From NCBI GenBank assembly GCA_002702685.1, contig PABD01000070.1, positions 1-37,096 on the forward strand: a DNA stretch of 37,096 bases, given 5' to 3'. This stretch comes from Planctomyces sp. (GTDB lineage Bacteria > Planctomycetota > Planctomycetia > Planctomycetales > Planctomycetaceae). The position numbers and the translations under genes were made by a program. The notes beneath the pieces were generated by a model, which was given only the letters and a program-made list of their open reading frames with translations, made no database searches and was not told the DNA's origin. Of the stretch, positions 1-9,804 are shown in pieces; the first letter of the stretch is position 1; each line of letters starts with the position of its first letter.

Positions 1-2
1 CC

Positions 3-2177
3 GATTCGATTAGTGATCCGGCTGTAGGTGTGTTCATGGGGATCATGTCACAGGACTATGCCTTCCTGCCGAGCCTCGACGACCGCGATGTCATCGGAGC
101 TTTTGCCGGGGGAGGCTTTGCTCACAGCGCGGGGGTTGGCCGCATCAGTCACTACTTCGGATTCGAAGGCCCCAGCGTCGCCATCGACACAGCCAGCAGC
201 AGTTCGCTGGTCGCCGTGATCCAGGCGGCGCAGAGCCTTCGCGACGGGCATTGTCACCTCGCGCTCACCGGTGGCGCGAATGCGATTCTCGCTCCGGGCA
301 ACTCCCTGCTGCTGTCGAAAGCGGGAATGCTCTCCCCTGACGGTCGTTGCAAATCGTTTTCTGCGGCCGCGAATGGTTTCGGGCGGGGCGAAGGCTGCGG
401 CGTACTGGTGCTCAAACGGCTGCGCGATGCCGAACGCGACGGAGATCGTGTCCTCGCGCTGATTCGTGGCGGGGCAGTCGCGCACAATGGCATGAGTGGC
501 GGCCTGACGACGCCGAATACCCGTTCGCAGGTACGCATCATTTCCGATGCGCTCAAGCAGGCGGGGCTCGCTCCCAACGAGATTCAGTATCTGGAAGCCC
601 ATGGAACCGGCACGGAGTATGGCGATCCCATGGAATTGACCGCGGCCGCCAGCGTGCTCGGCAAAGGCCGCCGTGAACCCTTATTGGTCGGTTCCGTAAA
701 GGCGAACATCAGCCACCTTGAGGCGGCCGGCGGCATCTCGGGAATCATTAAAACCGTCCTCGCAATGCAACACGGCATATTGCCCCGCCAGTTGCATTTC
801 GAGGAACCCAGCCCTCACATTCCCTGGCAGCGACTGCCGCTGAAGATGGTCACCGAACAGACCGACTGGCCGGCGGCGGAAGAGCGCATCGCGGGCGTCA
901 CGGCACTCGGACTTTCGGGCACCAACGCGCATGTCATCCTGAGTTCAAAGCCCGCGCCGGTCGAGTCAGCAACACCCGCCACCCCCAAACCTCAATCATC
1001 GCAGTTGCTCGTGCTGAGTGCGAAATCCGAGTCTGCCCTGCGACGAAAGGCGAACGATTACCTGACCGCGTTCTCCTCGCTCACCGAAGATGACTTCGGG
1101 GACTTCTGCCATACCGTATCCGCGGGCCGCGTGCATTTTGAATATCGCGCGGCGGTCGTGGCCGACTCAATGGAGGCGGCTATTCCATCCTTGCGACAAC
1201 TCGCCGGGAAAGAGAACCGGACTAATGGTCAATCGCCGGGGGAGGTCTTGAAAACGGGCATCGCTCGATCGGCACCCAAAATCAGCTGGGTGTTCGGTGA
1301 TGCAGAAGATTTCACGACGCACCTGCGACAACTCGCTGAATTCAATACGCACGTTCGCGCGAAATTCACTTCGCTACTCGACCAGCTTCCGAAAGAATGG
1401 TCGCTGTCTCTGACCGAGGACGCACCAGCAGATCGAAGCCGTGCTCAACAGGAAGTAGATACATTTCTGTTCCAGGTTGCACTGATCGAATTGTGGAAAG
1501 GCTGGGGAGTCGAGCCCGAGTCTGTGATGGGCTTCGGTGTCGGACAATACGCGGCGGCATGCGTCGCGGAAGTGTTGACAACGGAAGAGGCACTTCAGTT
1601 GATTGTGCGACGGGCAAAGCTGCGTGAACAATTTATGGACGAACTTCGGTCGGGTTCAGAAAACGATGCACTTCATCAACAACTCGATGAGTTTGAACAA
1701 TTTGCCGACACGCTTAATTACTTCCCACCCAATCGACCTCTCATCTGCAGTTTGAGCGGCGAGGCCGTGCCGGTGCATCGTCAATTGAGTGGCAGCTACT
1801 GGCGACGACATTGCGTCGAGCCAATTAAGACGGAAGAAAGTTGGCAAACCATGCTGGCCACGGACGATGAGTTGGTTATAAATTTCTCGGGATCGCTGCG
1901 CGCTCCGCTGAATGCGAATGTGTTCGAAGGACTTACCACTGAGCGCACGACATCTGCCCAACAATTGAACCTGCTCGCGGAGTTATATGTTCGCGGCGCG
2001 AGAATTCGTTTCCAGTCGCTTTACCCCGATAACGACTTCCGAAAACTCTCGCTGCCAACCTACCCCTTCCAACGGCAGAACTACTGGATCACGGATGTCA
2101 GGCGTTATGCGAAAAACGAGACCGCGGCGGGTGTATCGGAATCCCCGGTGAAACTGGATGAGGCGCGTGGAGACTGA
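3..2177 (+). CDS. Type I polyketide synthase, C-terminal part (KS-AT), both catalytic centres altered
   Basis: The frame is open from the window edge, so the N-terminus is missing; 724 residues are visible. The first ~310 residues are a beta-ketoacyl synthase: both catalytic histidines are present (EAHGTGT near 597-617, KANISHLE near 702-725) and the domain ends in the usual GTNAHVIL. The nucleophile motif reads DTASSSSL, with Ser (AGC, 195-197) where KS domains have Cys. A linker leads to an acyltransferase-like domain in which GHSxG is replaced by GFGVGQ (1530-1547). The following AT core is shortened, so the catalytic-His segment cannot be found, while the late AT pieces (LSGEA, YWRRH) and the post-AT linker LPTYPFQRQNYW remain. 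No ACP, KR or TE follows. By family knowledge this module should not condense or load extender units normally; a decarboxylase-like, chain-length-factor-like or structural role is inferred. The stop lies one base before the ATG of the halogenase-like gene, so the genes are probably cotranscribed. Confidence 0.88.
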   Translation, partial: DSISDPAVGVFMGIMSQDYAFLPSLDDRDVIGAFAGGGFAHSAGVGRISHYFGFEGPSVAIDTASSSSLVAVIQAAQSLRDGHCHLALTGGANAILAPGNSLLLSKAGMLSPDGRCKSFSAAANGFGRGEGCGVLVLKRLRDAERDGDRVLALIRGGAVAHNGMSGGLTTPNTRSQVRIISDALKQAGLAPNEIQYLEAHGTGTEYGDPMELTAAASVLGKGRREPLLVGSVKANISHLEAAGGISGIIKTVLAMQHGILPRQLHFEEPSPHIPWQRLPLKMVTEQTDWPAAEERIAGVTALGLSGTNAHVILSSKPAPVESATPATPKPQSSQLLVLSAKSESALRRKANDYLTAFSSLTEDDFGDFCHTVSAGRVHFEYRAAVVADSMEAAIPSLRQLAGKENRTNGQSPGEVLKTGIARSAPKISWVFGDAEDFTTHLRQLAEFNTHVRAKFTSLLDQLPKEWSLSLTEDAPADRSRAQQEVDTFLFQVALIELWKGWGVEPESVMGFGVGQYAAACVAEVLTTEEALQLIVRRAKLREQFMDELRSGSENDALHQQLDEFEQFADTLNYFPPNRPLICSLSGEAVPVHRQLSGSYWRRHCVEPIKTEESWQTMLATDDELVINFSGSLRAPLNANVFEGLTTERTTSAQQLNLLAELYVRGARIRFQSLYPDNDFRKLSLPTYPFQRQNYWITDVRRYAKNETAAGVSESPVKLDEARGD

Positions 2178-2178
2178 A

Positions 2179-3819
2179 ATGCACAATGATGTTGATGATA
2201 ATAAAGTTTATGACATTGCGATTCTGGGTGGAGGCCTGGCGGGCCTGACGCTGGCGAAGCAGGTCCTCGACAAGCGTCCCGAAACGACCATCGCGATACT
2301 GGAGAAGGAAACGTTTCCCGTTCCCGACGCCGCGCATAAAGTCGGTGAGTCGACAGTCGAGATCGGCGCTCATTATCTGGGCGAGATCATCGGCCTGAAG
2401 AAACATCTCGTCGACCAGCAACTGCCCAAATTCGGTTTGCGGTTCTTCCTGAAGGAACCGGGACAGACGTTGGCGGAGGGAACCGAGATCGGTGGAAGCG
2501 ATTTCTTTCCCGCGCCTAGTTATCAGTGCGACCGCGGGCGACTGGAAAACCATCTTGCCAGGGTTGTCGCCGACATGGGCGCCAATTTGATCAGTGGATC
2601 CACGATCAGGCAGGTCGACTTTCCCGACCAGGAGGCAAGCACACCTGAATCTCCCGCACCGTATAACATCGGCTATCAGCATGAGAAACAGGATCACGCA
2701 TTGCAGGCGCGCTGGCTGATCGACGCCACCGGCCGGATGAGCTTCCTGAAACGGAAACTCGACCTCGACGAACCTGTGGAACATAACGTGAACGCGGTCT
2801 GGTTCCGATTCGCGTCGCAGATTCAGGTGGATCAGTGGTGCGATGATCCCGGTTGGAAGTCGCTGACGGGCAAAATTCCGCGACGGTGGCTCAGCACGAA
2901 CCACATGATGGGTGCGGGGTACTGGGTCTGGATCATTCCGCTCGCCACTGGCTCAACAAGTGTCGGCATCGTCTCCGATCCCCGGTTGCATCCGCTGACC
3001 GAGATGAACAGCTTTGAAAAAGCGATTGCCTGGATCGAGCGCAACGAACCGATCTGTCACGCACAACTGGCACGGCATGCGGACAAGGTACAGGACTTCC
3101 TGGCCATCAAAAAGCTCGCGCGAAATTGCCGCCAGGTCTTTTCACGGGACCGCTGGGCAATCACGGGTGTCGCCGGCGTGTTCCTCGATCCGTTCTATTC
3201 GCCGGGGATCGACTACATCGGCATCGGCAACATGATGATTGCCAAACTCATTGAAGAAGATTTTGCGGGCCGATCGATCGAGCAACTGGCTCCGACGTAT
3301 CAGAGCATCTTCATGACGCTCTTCCAGAACAACCTGCTTACCTACCAGGACCAGTATCCCCTCTTCGGCAATCCGCGGATCATGTCACTTAAGATTGTCT
3401 GGGATTACGCGCTGTACTGGAGCTTCCCCGCCCTGCTCTTCTTCCATCACAAACTGACGGATCCCATTTTCATCCAGAGCCTGTGGAAAGGAATCGAAGA
3501 GCTGCGTGCAATGAATCTGCGAATGCAGCAGTTTTTCCGCGACTGGCATGAGTCGGAAGCGTATCCGCACGTCGACGCGGCCTTTATCGATCAGAAACAG
3601 GTAGAACTTCTGCTTCAACTGAATGCGGAACTCGATGAGAAACTCGATGATGCGGCGTTGAAAACTCGTTTTGAGCGAAATGTAAACATCATCCGTGATC
3701 TCATGCGGGAGACGATGGATCGTGTCGGGGTCCTGACGACAGATGGAGAGAATGGATTCGCGCAAGAGCCCCGACCGGAACCGCAATTGAGCAAGATTTT
3801 CGAAGCACTGCACCTGTAA
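2179..3819 (+). CDS. Flavin-dependent halogenase-like FAD protein (copy 1)
   Basis: A 546-residue FAD protein of the halogenase/geranylgeranyl-reductase superfamily. Visible are the N-terminal dinucleotide-binding [10 protein letters not shown], a KVGES block, an LPKFGLRFF segment whose Lys may match the catalytic lysine of flavin halogenases (inferred), the halogenase signature WxWxIP as WVWIIP starting at residue 249, and FLDPFYSPG starting at residue 335, near the FAD site. The start at 2179 is preferred to the upstream in-frame ATG at 2158 because GGAG sits at 2169-2172 with 6-base spacing and this start does not overlap the PKS gene. The likely role is halogenation or flavin oxidation of a polyketide or carrier-bound aromatic intermediate in the cytoplasm, using FADH2 from a reductase not encoded here. 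The substrate cannot be read from sequence. The C-terminal ~150 residues are helical and may hold the substrate- or carrier-binding part. Confidence 0.8.
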   Translation: MHNDVDDNKVYDIAILGGGLAGLTLAKQVLDKRPETTIAILEKETFPVPDAAHKVGESTVEIGAHYLGEIIGLKKHLVDQQLPKFGLRFFLKEPGQTLAEGTEIGGSDFFPAPSYQCDRGRLENHLARVVADMGANLISGSTIRQVDFPDQEASTPESPAPYNIGYQHEKQDHALQARWLIDATGRMSFLKRKLDLDEPVEHNVNAVWFRFASQIQVDQWCDDPGWKSLTGKIPRRWLSTNHMMGAGYWVWIIPLATGSTSVGIVSDPRLHPLTEMNSFEKAIAWIERNEPICHAQLARHADKVQDFLAIKKLARNCRQVFSRDRWAITGVAGVFLDPFYSPGIDYIGIGNMMIAKLIEEDFAGRSIEQLAPTYQSIFMTLFQNNLLTYQDQYPLFGNPRIMSLKIVWDYALYWSFPALLFFHHKLTDPIFIQSLWKGIEELRAMNLRMQQFFRDWHESEAYPHVDAAFIDQKQVELLLQLNAELDEKLDDAALKTRFERNVNIIRDLMRETMDRVGVLTTDGENGFAQEPRPEPQLSKIFEALHL

Positions 3820-3921
3820 ACCATCCGTGTTGGAATATTTGTCGCGTCAATATTAACAGACTGTAATCCCCAAGCTGTTCATCCTCCGTTCATCGTTCGA
3901 CGACAGGAAAAGGTAACATTC

Positions 3922-5550
3922 ATGAAATCGGCAACCAGTGATCTGACAATTCTCGGAGGTGGTCTGGCGGGTTTGACGTTGGCCTTACAGGTGCGTCAGC
4001 AATTGCCGACGGCGCGCATTACGATTCTGGAAAAACGCAAGCATCCCGCCCCCGAAGCGGCTCATAAAGTCGGCGAATCGTCGGTCGAAGTGGGGGCGCA
4101 TTACTTCGCCTCTGTGCTCGGTCTTAAAGAACACATCGTTAACGAACAACTGCCCAAGCTCGGCCTCCGCTTCTTCTTTCCCAGCGGTGACAACTCCCGG
4201 ATTGAGGATCGCCTGGAAGTCGGCGGGCGTCGATATGCCCCTGCCCCCAGTTATCAGCTCGATCGGGGACGATTCGAAAATCATCTCGCGGAACGGTGCC
4301 TTGCCGAGGACATCCGGTTCGTGGACGAGGCGAACATCAAATCGTTCGCAATCGGTCGCCCGCATGAGGTCACCTACCTCCGGAATGGAGAGTCCATTTC
4401 CGAAACAAGCCGCTGGATCGTCGATGCCAGCAGTCGCCGCGCGTTTATCAAACGGGAACTTGGACTGGAAAAGGATTCCCCGCATGTCTCCAACGCCGTC
4501 TGGTTTCGAATCGGGAAACGGATCCGCGTCGACGACTGGTCGGACGATCCCGAGTGGCAGCAGGGACACGAGGGCGAACTCGGACGGTGGTACAGCACGA
4601 ATCACCTGATGGGGAAAGGCTACTGGGTCTGGTTGATTCCGCTCGGTTCCGGATCAACGAGCGTAGGGATCGTCGCGGCGGAACCTCATCATTCACTCTC
4701 CGATTTCAATTCCATCGACAAAGCCATGGCGTGGCTCGAAACGCACGAACCTCAGTGCGCGGCAAAAGTGCGCGAACACATGGACGACCTGCAGGACTTC
4801 CTCGCTATTAAGAACTACTCTGTGGAATCCAAACAGGTCTTCTCGGCCGATCGCTGGGGGATCACCGGTGAGGCGGGATTCTTTCATGATCCCTTCTATT
4901 CTCCGGGAAGCGATTTCATCGCCTTTGCCAACACGTTCCTGACAAATCTCATCACGCGTGATCTGACCGGTCGCGGCATCCGGATTCGCAGCTTCGCTTA
5001 CGACCGCATCTTCAAGAAATTCTATTACGGCACCGCCAGTGTCTATCACGATCAGTACCAGATCTTCGGGAATCCGCAGGTGATGCCGGTCAAGGTCTTG
5101 TGGGACTATCTGATCTACTGGTCGCTCACCGGGTTCATCTACATGCAGGGACGAATGTGCGAGCAGACAATGTACATGAGGAACCTCAGAAAGATCATCA
5201 AACTGGGAAACATGAATCATTTCATGCAGGACTTCTTCCGCGAGTGGCACCAGAAGTCCACCCCGACTGAGGCTCACGGTCTTATCAATCTTTCGGAGAT
5301 GCCAATCATCAAGAAGTTCAACGAACAACTGCTTGAAGACTTCAACAGCCACCAGTTCAGCCGCATCTTTAAAGAACGTGTGCAACAGATGGAGACGCTG
5401 ATGTGGGAAATCATCGATGAATCGGGATTAACTCCCGATGTACCCTTTCCGCGGAAAGAGCATGCCGATACGGTAAAAGGTGCGTTTGAGCACATTTTCG
5501 CCGCGACCAACCGACCATCCGAACCTCTAGTGGCAGTGGAGAGTCGGTAA
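3922..5550 (+). CDS. Flavin-dependent halogenase-like FAD protein (copy 2)
   Basis: A 542-residue tandem paralogue of the preceding gene. It shares the order of blocks: [51 protein letters not shown] (from residue 235, the WxWxIP signature) and FHDPFYSPG (from residue 321). The two copies diverge most in the middle and at the C-terminus, so they probably act on different positions or substrates. AGGAAAAGG at 3905-3913 is a good ribosome binding site for the ATG at 3922. The 102-base gap from copy 1 holds no clear terminator, so the two probably share a transcript with the PKS. An oxidase or epoxidase role is possible, but retention of WxWxIP in both copies favours halogenase chemistry. Confidence 0.8.
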   Translation: MKSATSDLTILGGGLAGLTLALQVRQQLPTARITILEKRKHPAPEAAHKVGESSVEVGAHYFASVLGLKEHIVNEQLPKLGLRFFFPSGDNSRIEDRLEVGGRRYAPAPSYQLDRGRFENHLAERCLAEDIRFVDEANIKSFAIGRPHEVTYLRNGESISETSRWIVDASSRRAFIKRELGLEKDSPHVSNAVWFRIGKRIRVDDWSDDPEWQQGHEGELGRWYSTNHLMGKGYWVWLIPLGSGSTSVGIVAAEPHHSLSDFNSIDKAMAWLETHEPQCAAKVREHMDDLQDFLAIKNYSVESKQVFSADRWGITGEAGFFHDPFYSPGSDFIAFANTFLTNLITRDLTGRGIRIRSFAYDRIFKKFYYGTASVYHDQYQIFGNPQVMPVKVLWDYLIYWSLTGFIYMQGRMCEQTMYMRNLRKIIKLGNMNHFMQDFFREWHQKSTPTEAHGLINLSEMPIIKKFNEQLLEDFNSHQFSRIFKERVQQMETLMWEIIDESGLTPDVPFPRKEHADTVKGAFEHIFAATNRPSEPLVAVESR

Positions 5551-5628
5551 TATCTGGCGTGAGTCGAATCCCCTCCCGTAGAAGACCTGACAGCACGCTC
5601 CCCTCCCCTGATAACAGAAAGGGTAGCT

Positions 5629-6606
5629 ATGAAGTTCTTCAAAGCCGCAAAAGAAGCGGCGTGGGATTTCATCGAAGATGATTGCATGTCGAGCGGTGCC
5701 GCGCTCGCCTATTACACGATCTTCGCTTTGCCACCTCTGTTGATTATCGTCTTTGCCGTCGCCGGACGATTTGGCGTTGACGACCAGCAGATCGATACCA
5801 TCGTAAAAGAACAACTCGGCATTCCCATCACCGAGTTCGAAGGGGCCGATCTCAGCGACGCGAGTCTGGTCGGCGAGGAGAGCGGGAATGACTCCGATCA
5901 AAGTTCCGGCAACATTGCCGGACTCAGCTACGTCTCCCGCGCCTTCGGTCTGGGTGTTCTGTTCTTCTCCGTCACCGGGCTCTTCTCGCAGTTTCAATAT
6001 TCATTGAACCGGGTCTGGGAGGTGAAACCGGATCCCGATCGGAGCACGATAAAGGAATTCGTCCTCAAGCGTCTGCTCTCTCTGGGGATGGTGGCGATCA
6101 TCGCGTTTCTGCTGCTGGTGTCGCTGGTCTTATCCACGCTGATGGATGAAGCCATGGAGGCCATTCAGGGGCCAAACCCGGGGGGCGCCATGATGGTGCT
6201 GGGGATTATCGTGAACAATGTCATCACGGTGATCATCGGCACCTTGCTGTTCGCCTCGATGTTCAAGGTGCTTCCCGACGCGAGGACGAGTTGGCGCGAT
6301 ATGTTCGTCGGGTCATTTCTGACCGCCGTGCTCTTTGTGATCGGCAAGGCGTTGATCGGCTGGTACCTGCAGAACTCCAACGTCGGTTCCGACTGGGGAA
6401 GTGCCGCTTCCTCGCTGATTGCTGTGCTGGTCTGGGTGTATTACTCTTCGCTGATCGTTCTTTTCGGGGCGGAGCTGACCCAGGTCTGGGCGAAGTACTT
6501 CGGCAGCGGCATTCAACCCACACATGGCGCCGTACGGATGATCGAAGAACGTCGGACCATCCGTGAGGATCCGCCGCCGGAAGACGCTGAAGAACATCGT
6601 GGGTGA
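5629..6606 (+). CDS. YihY/BrkB-family inner-membrane protein
   Basis: A 325-residue polytopic membrane protein. The N-terminus has the family hallmark in which a short amphipathic stretch is followed by SSGAALAYYTIFALPPLL. Further hydrophobic helices lie near residues 100-125, 150-175, 185-205, 220-240 and 260-285, and the SALNRVWEV-like motif of the family appears as YSLNRVWEVKPD. The C-terminus is charged and probably cytoplasmic. The family was once labelled ribonuclease BN in error; its true function is unknown, with transport or envelope roles suggested. A loop of about 40 residues after the first helix is acidic and Ser-rich. AGAAAGGG lies 7-13 bases before the ATG. The gene converges on the autotransporter gene with only 24 bases between them. 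Confidence 0.85.
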   Translation: MKFFKAAKEAAWDFIEDDCMSSGAALAYYTIFALPPLLIIVFAVAGRFGVDDQQIDTIVKEQLGIPITEFEGADLSDASLVGEESGNDSDQSSGNIAGLSYVSRAFGLGVLFFSVTGLFSQFQYSLNRVWEVKPDPDRSTIKEFVLKRLLSLGMVAIIAFLLLVSLVLSTLMDEAMEAIQGPNPGGAMMVLGIIVNNVITVIIGTLLFASMFKVLPDARTSWRDMFVGSFLTAVLFVIGKALIGWYLQNSNVGSDWGSAASSLIAVLVWVYYSSLIVLFGAELTQVWAKYFGSGIQPTHGAVRMIEERRTIREDPPPEDAEEHRG

Positions 6607-6620
6607 TCAAAGATCATCCC
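6601..6620. terminator. Possible two-way hairpin between convergent genes
   Basis: The inverted repeat TGATC-AAA-GATCA, extended by a G-T wobble and two G-C pairs, overlaps the stop codon of the YihY gene and lies just before the 3' end of the convergent autotransporter gene. There is no U-run on either side, so intrinsic termination would be weak. Confidence 0.35.
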
Positions 6621-6630
6621 GCGACAGACG

Positions 6631-9600
6631 TCAGTCAGCATCACCCACAACGGACGTGTTGTTGATAATGATCGTCCCGTCGAAGTGATCCGTCGGAATA
6701 CTGAAGATTTCGGACGCACCCTGAATGATGTTGCCCGACCCGTTCAGGTCGAGCACCCCATCGATCGACTCGAAGATAATCCCCCGGTCGATCAGCGACG
6801 AAGACGTGTTCATCCCGATCTGGTTGTTGCTGACGACACCATTGCCGCCGGTCCCGACGTGACTGAAGAGAATGGCGGTAGAACTCGGCTCGGTAGCCCC
6901 CAGCTTGTTGCCATGCACGACAAAGTCGGCATTCTTCGCGAGATCGAACTGGAAACCTGTCTGACTCACGGCATTCATATAGACATTGTTCTGGTTCACG
7001 GCGATGTCCGAGGTTCCGGCCGTCTTAATATCAATGGCGACATCATTGGCTCCATTCAACTGGAAGACGTTCTGTTGAATATTGAGAGCGGATGTCTTCG
7101 TGGTGGACGTGCCATTGAACCTGAGAGCAACTTTATCCCCGCCTCCGGTGACAATCTCATTCTGAGCAACCGTCACCGACGACAATCCGTTCCAGTCAAT
7201 ATCCAGGCCTGCATCGGCGCTGTTGGCGACGATCACGTCACTCTTACTCAGCAGCACACCCAGGGTGGATCCTTCCGCTCCTGCCAGAGAGCTGATCTCA
7301 AATGCCGAACCGGCGTTCGCGGCAATTGTCGATTGACGGAAGCTGAACTCATAGGCTCCCTGTTGGACCGCGAGAAAGCGAATGCGGTTATGATCACTCT
7401 CCCCATTTGACTCGAGCAGTGAGGATGAGACATCGAGAAATTTCGTATTGAGCGAGTCGACACCCCATTCATCCACATTGGAGACTACCGAGCCCGCCAG
7501 ATAGAACTCGTCGGAGTCCACGACCCGCACGCCGGTATTATTCTGATCGAGTGTCATGAATTGAAAGGCGACTTTACCCGAACCGGAAACGAAGATCCCT
7601 GCGTCGGCTCCGGTGATTGAGCCACCCGTGCCGAGGGCGTCGTTGCCATAGACGATAAACTGTCCATCGGTATCGACGACGCGGACACCATACTGGGGCG
7701 CATCGGAACTGGAGACCTTCGTCAGATGGATGTTGACCGTTGAGTTTTCAATGTCGGCCGCCGATCCACTTGCAGTTTCGATATTTCCATCCACGATCCG
7801 GACATCGTCGCTATTCTCGACTTTGAGGCCCGTGCCATTTTCGTTCGTGACATCCAGTTTCTTGAAATAGATGGTCTCGGTGTTGTCCGCGAGCACAACC
7901 CCGTTCCCGTCACCACTCAACTCGACGTCGACCTTGTCGAAGGTGACTTCTCCATCGTAGTCTTCGATGATGATACCATTGTCGGTGGCGTCTTGAATCT
8001 TCGTGTCACCCTTGAAGATGATCGCGCCGGAACCTTCTTTGATATGCAGGCCGGCTTCCGTCGTGTCGGCAATCGCCAGCTTGTTGAAGGTCAGGTCTTC
8101 GTCGATTCCTTCGAGATAAATCCCGCGTCCACCCGAACCGCTGAAGGCGAGTTTGTCGAACGTGATCGAACCGGCTCCATAGTCGACGATTTCGAGGGCG
8201 TAGCCGTTGGTATCATGAATGGTGGCATCGAGCAGAATGTCGGCCTGGTTGTTGGTGATGGCAATCGCTGATCCGGAGGCCCCTTCAACCAGAATATCGT
8301 CGAGGATGAAATCCCCGGAAACGTTATTCAGACCGATACCCCCACCCGAGTTGAAGATTTCGATGTCGCGGAGGGTTCCGTTCGTCGTGCCATTTGCATA
8401 GACACCGAAGCCGGATGCTCCATTAACACGGAACCCGCCGATTTCGGAATTGTTCGATAATGTAAACGCGTTGCCCGAACTGTTGAGCAACGTCGGGAGT
8501 TCCTGGCTGGAAGTCGCGCGGGGCAGCAGAAAACTCGACATGGTCCCGTTCTCTACGAGGTAGTTCCCCCCCTCGCCATAGATCTTCTGACCAGCCGCGA
8601 CGGTGACAGACTCGCCGAGCGTACTGCCCCCATGCACAAAGATGATGTCCGCTCCCGACAGCTGAGCATCCGTAATCGTCTGGAACGGATCGTCGATGGT
8701 ACCGGCATGCGTGCCGCTGGGGGTGCTTCCGTCGGAAAAGACGTGTTTTACGACAAGTTGCTTCGGGACACCGGACTGCCCACCCAATCCACCGGAAGAT
8801 GTCGTGGTAACAGCCACGCCACTTTCGTATTCGCGTGCATCCGCGACAACAATGTTGTAATTACGATGCACGAATCCCTCGAGCATGTTGACCGGGTTGC
8901 TCCGTTTGGAACGCCCGACACCGTTGGGAAACTGATAATAGAAGGCGAGCATGACGTTATTGCCGAAGGTATCGTCGCTCGTGTATTCAATCTGTGTCTG
9001 CAGAGACTCGGTTACATCTCCCTGAAGCCGAACTTTGTAACCATTGATGTCCTCGCCCATGTCTCCCTGGAAATGATAACCGCCGCCAAACAGGCGGACG
9101 TTATGATCTTCCGTGAAATCGGTTGGAATCAGAAAACCGAGCTCAGCGTCGACACCCTGATAGGCCTGATTCGTACGCCGTTCGAGGTCGTAGACGATGG
9201 TCGTGCCGAGATAGCGATAATTGCTGTCGCGGAATTCTGTATCACCCGCTGTCTCGCCGATAGGGAAATAGAAGTTGGCGCGGGCATCCCATTTCTTTCC
9301 ATAGGCTTCGAGGCCGAAGCCGAGCTGATGGAACAGCTCTTCGGATGTTTCATCGATGTCATAGAAGACGTTCGTTCCGAAAATCGTCTTGCTGGTAATC
9401 TCCTGACGATAACCGAAGCCAATGTTCCCCCCATAGCCGAGGTCATTGTCTACAAAGAATCGGAAATCGGTGAACCAGAGAGTGTCATCCTCGATCAAAT
9501 ACGGCATCAACTCGACGTTACCGATCGAGTCGTCCCGACCGAACGTCTGAAACGCGTTGTAACCGATACGACCAATGACCGACGCTCCGTCGCGGGATTT

Positions 9601-9804
9601 CTCCTCGCTGACCCAGCGTTTCTTCCGGGACTTGTCCGACTCCTCTTCCGCGTCGTCATCATCATCGGAATCATCGGCCCAGAGAAGATGATGTGTCACT
9701 ACCCGGGGACCATCGCCGACCGAATGAAATTCAGGGAACACGTTCCCAATCGCGCACAACAATACCGCCGCGGCAAGGGCGCGTTTAAGTGATCTATGGA
9801 GCAT
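6631..9804 (-). CDS. Inverse autotransporter: N-terminal beta-barrel with right-handed beta-helix passenger
   Basis: A 1057-residue secreted or outer-membrane protein. A Sec signal (KRALAAAVLLCAIGNVF) is followed by a very acidic patch (run of six D/E near residue 45) and a basic KKR. Residues ~75-330 are a beta-barrel with alternating aromatic strands (GRIGYNAFQTFGR, GYGGNIGFGYR, TNVFYDIDET, FGGGYHFQGD, MLAFYYQFPNG), matching the inverse-autotransporter (intimin/invasin-type) barrel of PF11924. A linker rich in Thr, Ser and Gly leads to residues ~350-1040, which hold many short turns of the form 'D-x-I-x-G-x-G-x-G-I-x-L' typical of right-handed beta-helices. In this architecture the barrel inserts in the outer membrane and the C-terminal helix is exposed. 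The ATG at 9804 gives the signal peptide directly; only a weak AGGC precedes it. The partner of the passenger (polysaccharide, surface or another cell) is unknown. Confidence 0.85.
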   Translation of the reverse strand: MLHRSLKRALAAAVLLCAIGNVFPEFHSVGDGPRVVTHHLLWADDSDDDDDAEEESDKSRKKRWVSEEKSRDGASVIGRIGYNAFQTFGRDDSIGNVELMPYLIEDDTLWFTDFRFFVDNDLGYGGNIGFGYRQEITSKTIFGTNVFYDIDETSEELFHQLGFGLEAYGKKWDARANFYFPIGETAGDTEFRDSNYRYLGTTIVYDLERRTNQAYQGVDAELGFLIPTDFTEDHNVRLFGGGYHFQGDMGEDINGYKVRLQGDVTESLQTQIEYTSDDTFGNNVMLAFYYQFPNGVGRSKRSNPVNMLEGFVHRNYNIVVADAREYESGVAVTTTSSGGLGGQSGVPKQLVVKHVFSDGSTPSGTHAGTIDDPFQTITDAQLSGADIIFVHGGSTLGESVTVAAGQKIYGEGGNYLVENGTMSSFLLPRATSSQELPTLLNSSGNAFTLSNNSEIGGFRVNGASGFGVYANGTTNGTLRDIEIFNSGGGIGLNNVSGDFILDDILVEGASGSAIAITNNQADILLDATIHDTNGYALEIVDYGAGSITFDKLAFSGSGGRGIYLEGIDEDLTFNKLAIADTTEAGLHIKEGSGAIIFKGDTKIQDATDNGIIIEDYDGEVTFDKVDVELSGDGNGVVLADNTETIYFKKLDVTNENGTGLKVENSDDVRIVDGNIETASGSAADIENSTVNIHLTKVSSSDAPQYGVRVVDTDGQFIVYGNDALGTGGSITGADAGIFVSGSGKVAFQFMTLDQNNTGVRVVDSDEFYLAGSVVSNVDEWGVDSLNTKFLDVSSSLLESNGESDHNRIRFLAVQQGAYEFSFRQSTIAANAGSAFEISSLAGAEGSTLGVLLSKSDVIVANSADAGLDIDWNGLSSVTVAQNEIVTGGGDKVALRFNGTSTTKTSALNIQQNVFQLNGANDVAIDIKTAGTSDIAVNQNNVYMNAVSQTGFQFDLAKNADFVVHGNKLGATEPSSTAILFSHVGTGGNGVVSNNQIGMNTSSSLIDRGIIFESIDGVLDLNGSGNIIQGASEIFSIPTDHFDGTIIINNTSVVGDAD

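Noticed and set aside
5555-5590. T-loop-like GTCGAATCCC suggesting a tRNA
   Set aside because: No acceptor, D or anticodon stems can be built around it.
8632-9792. Long plus-strand open frame (386 codons) opposite the autotransporter barrel
   Set aside because: It mirrors a clear coding gene with signal peptide and barrel strands; its own product has no domain-like pattern and no ribosome binding site.
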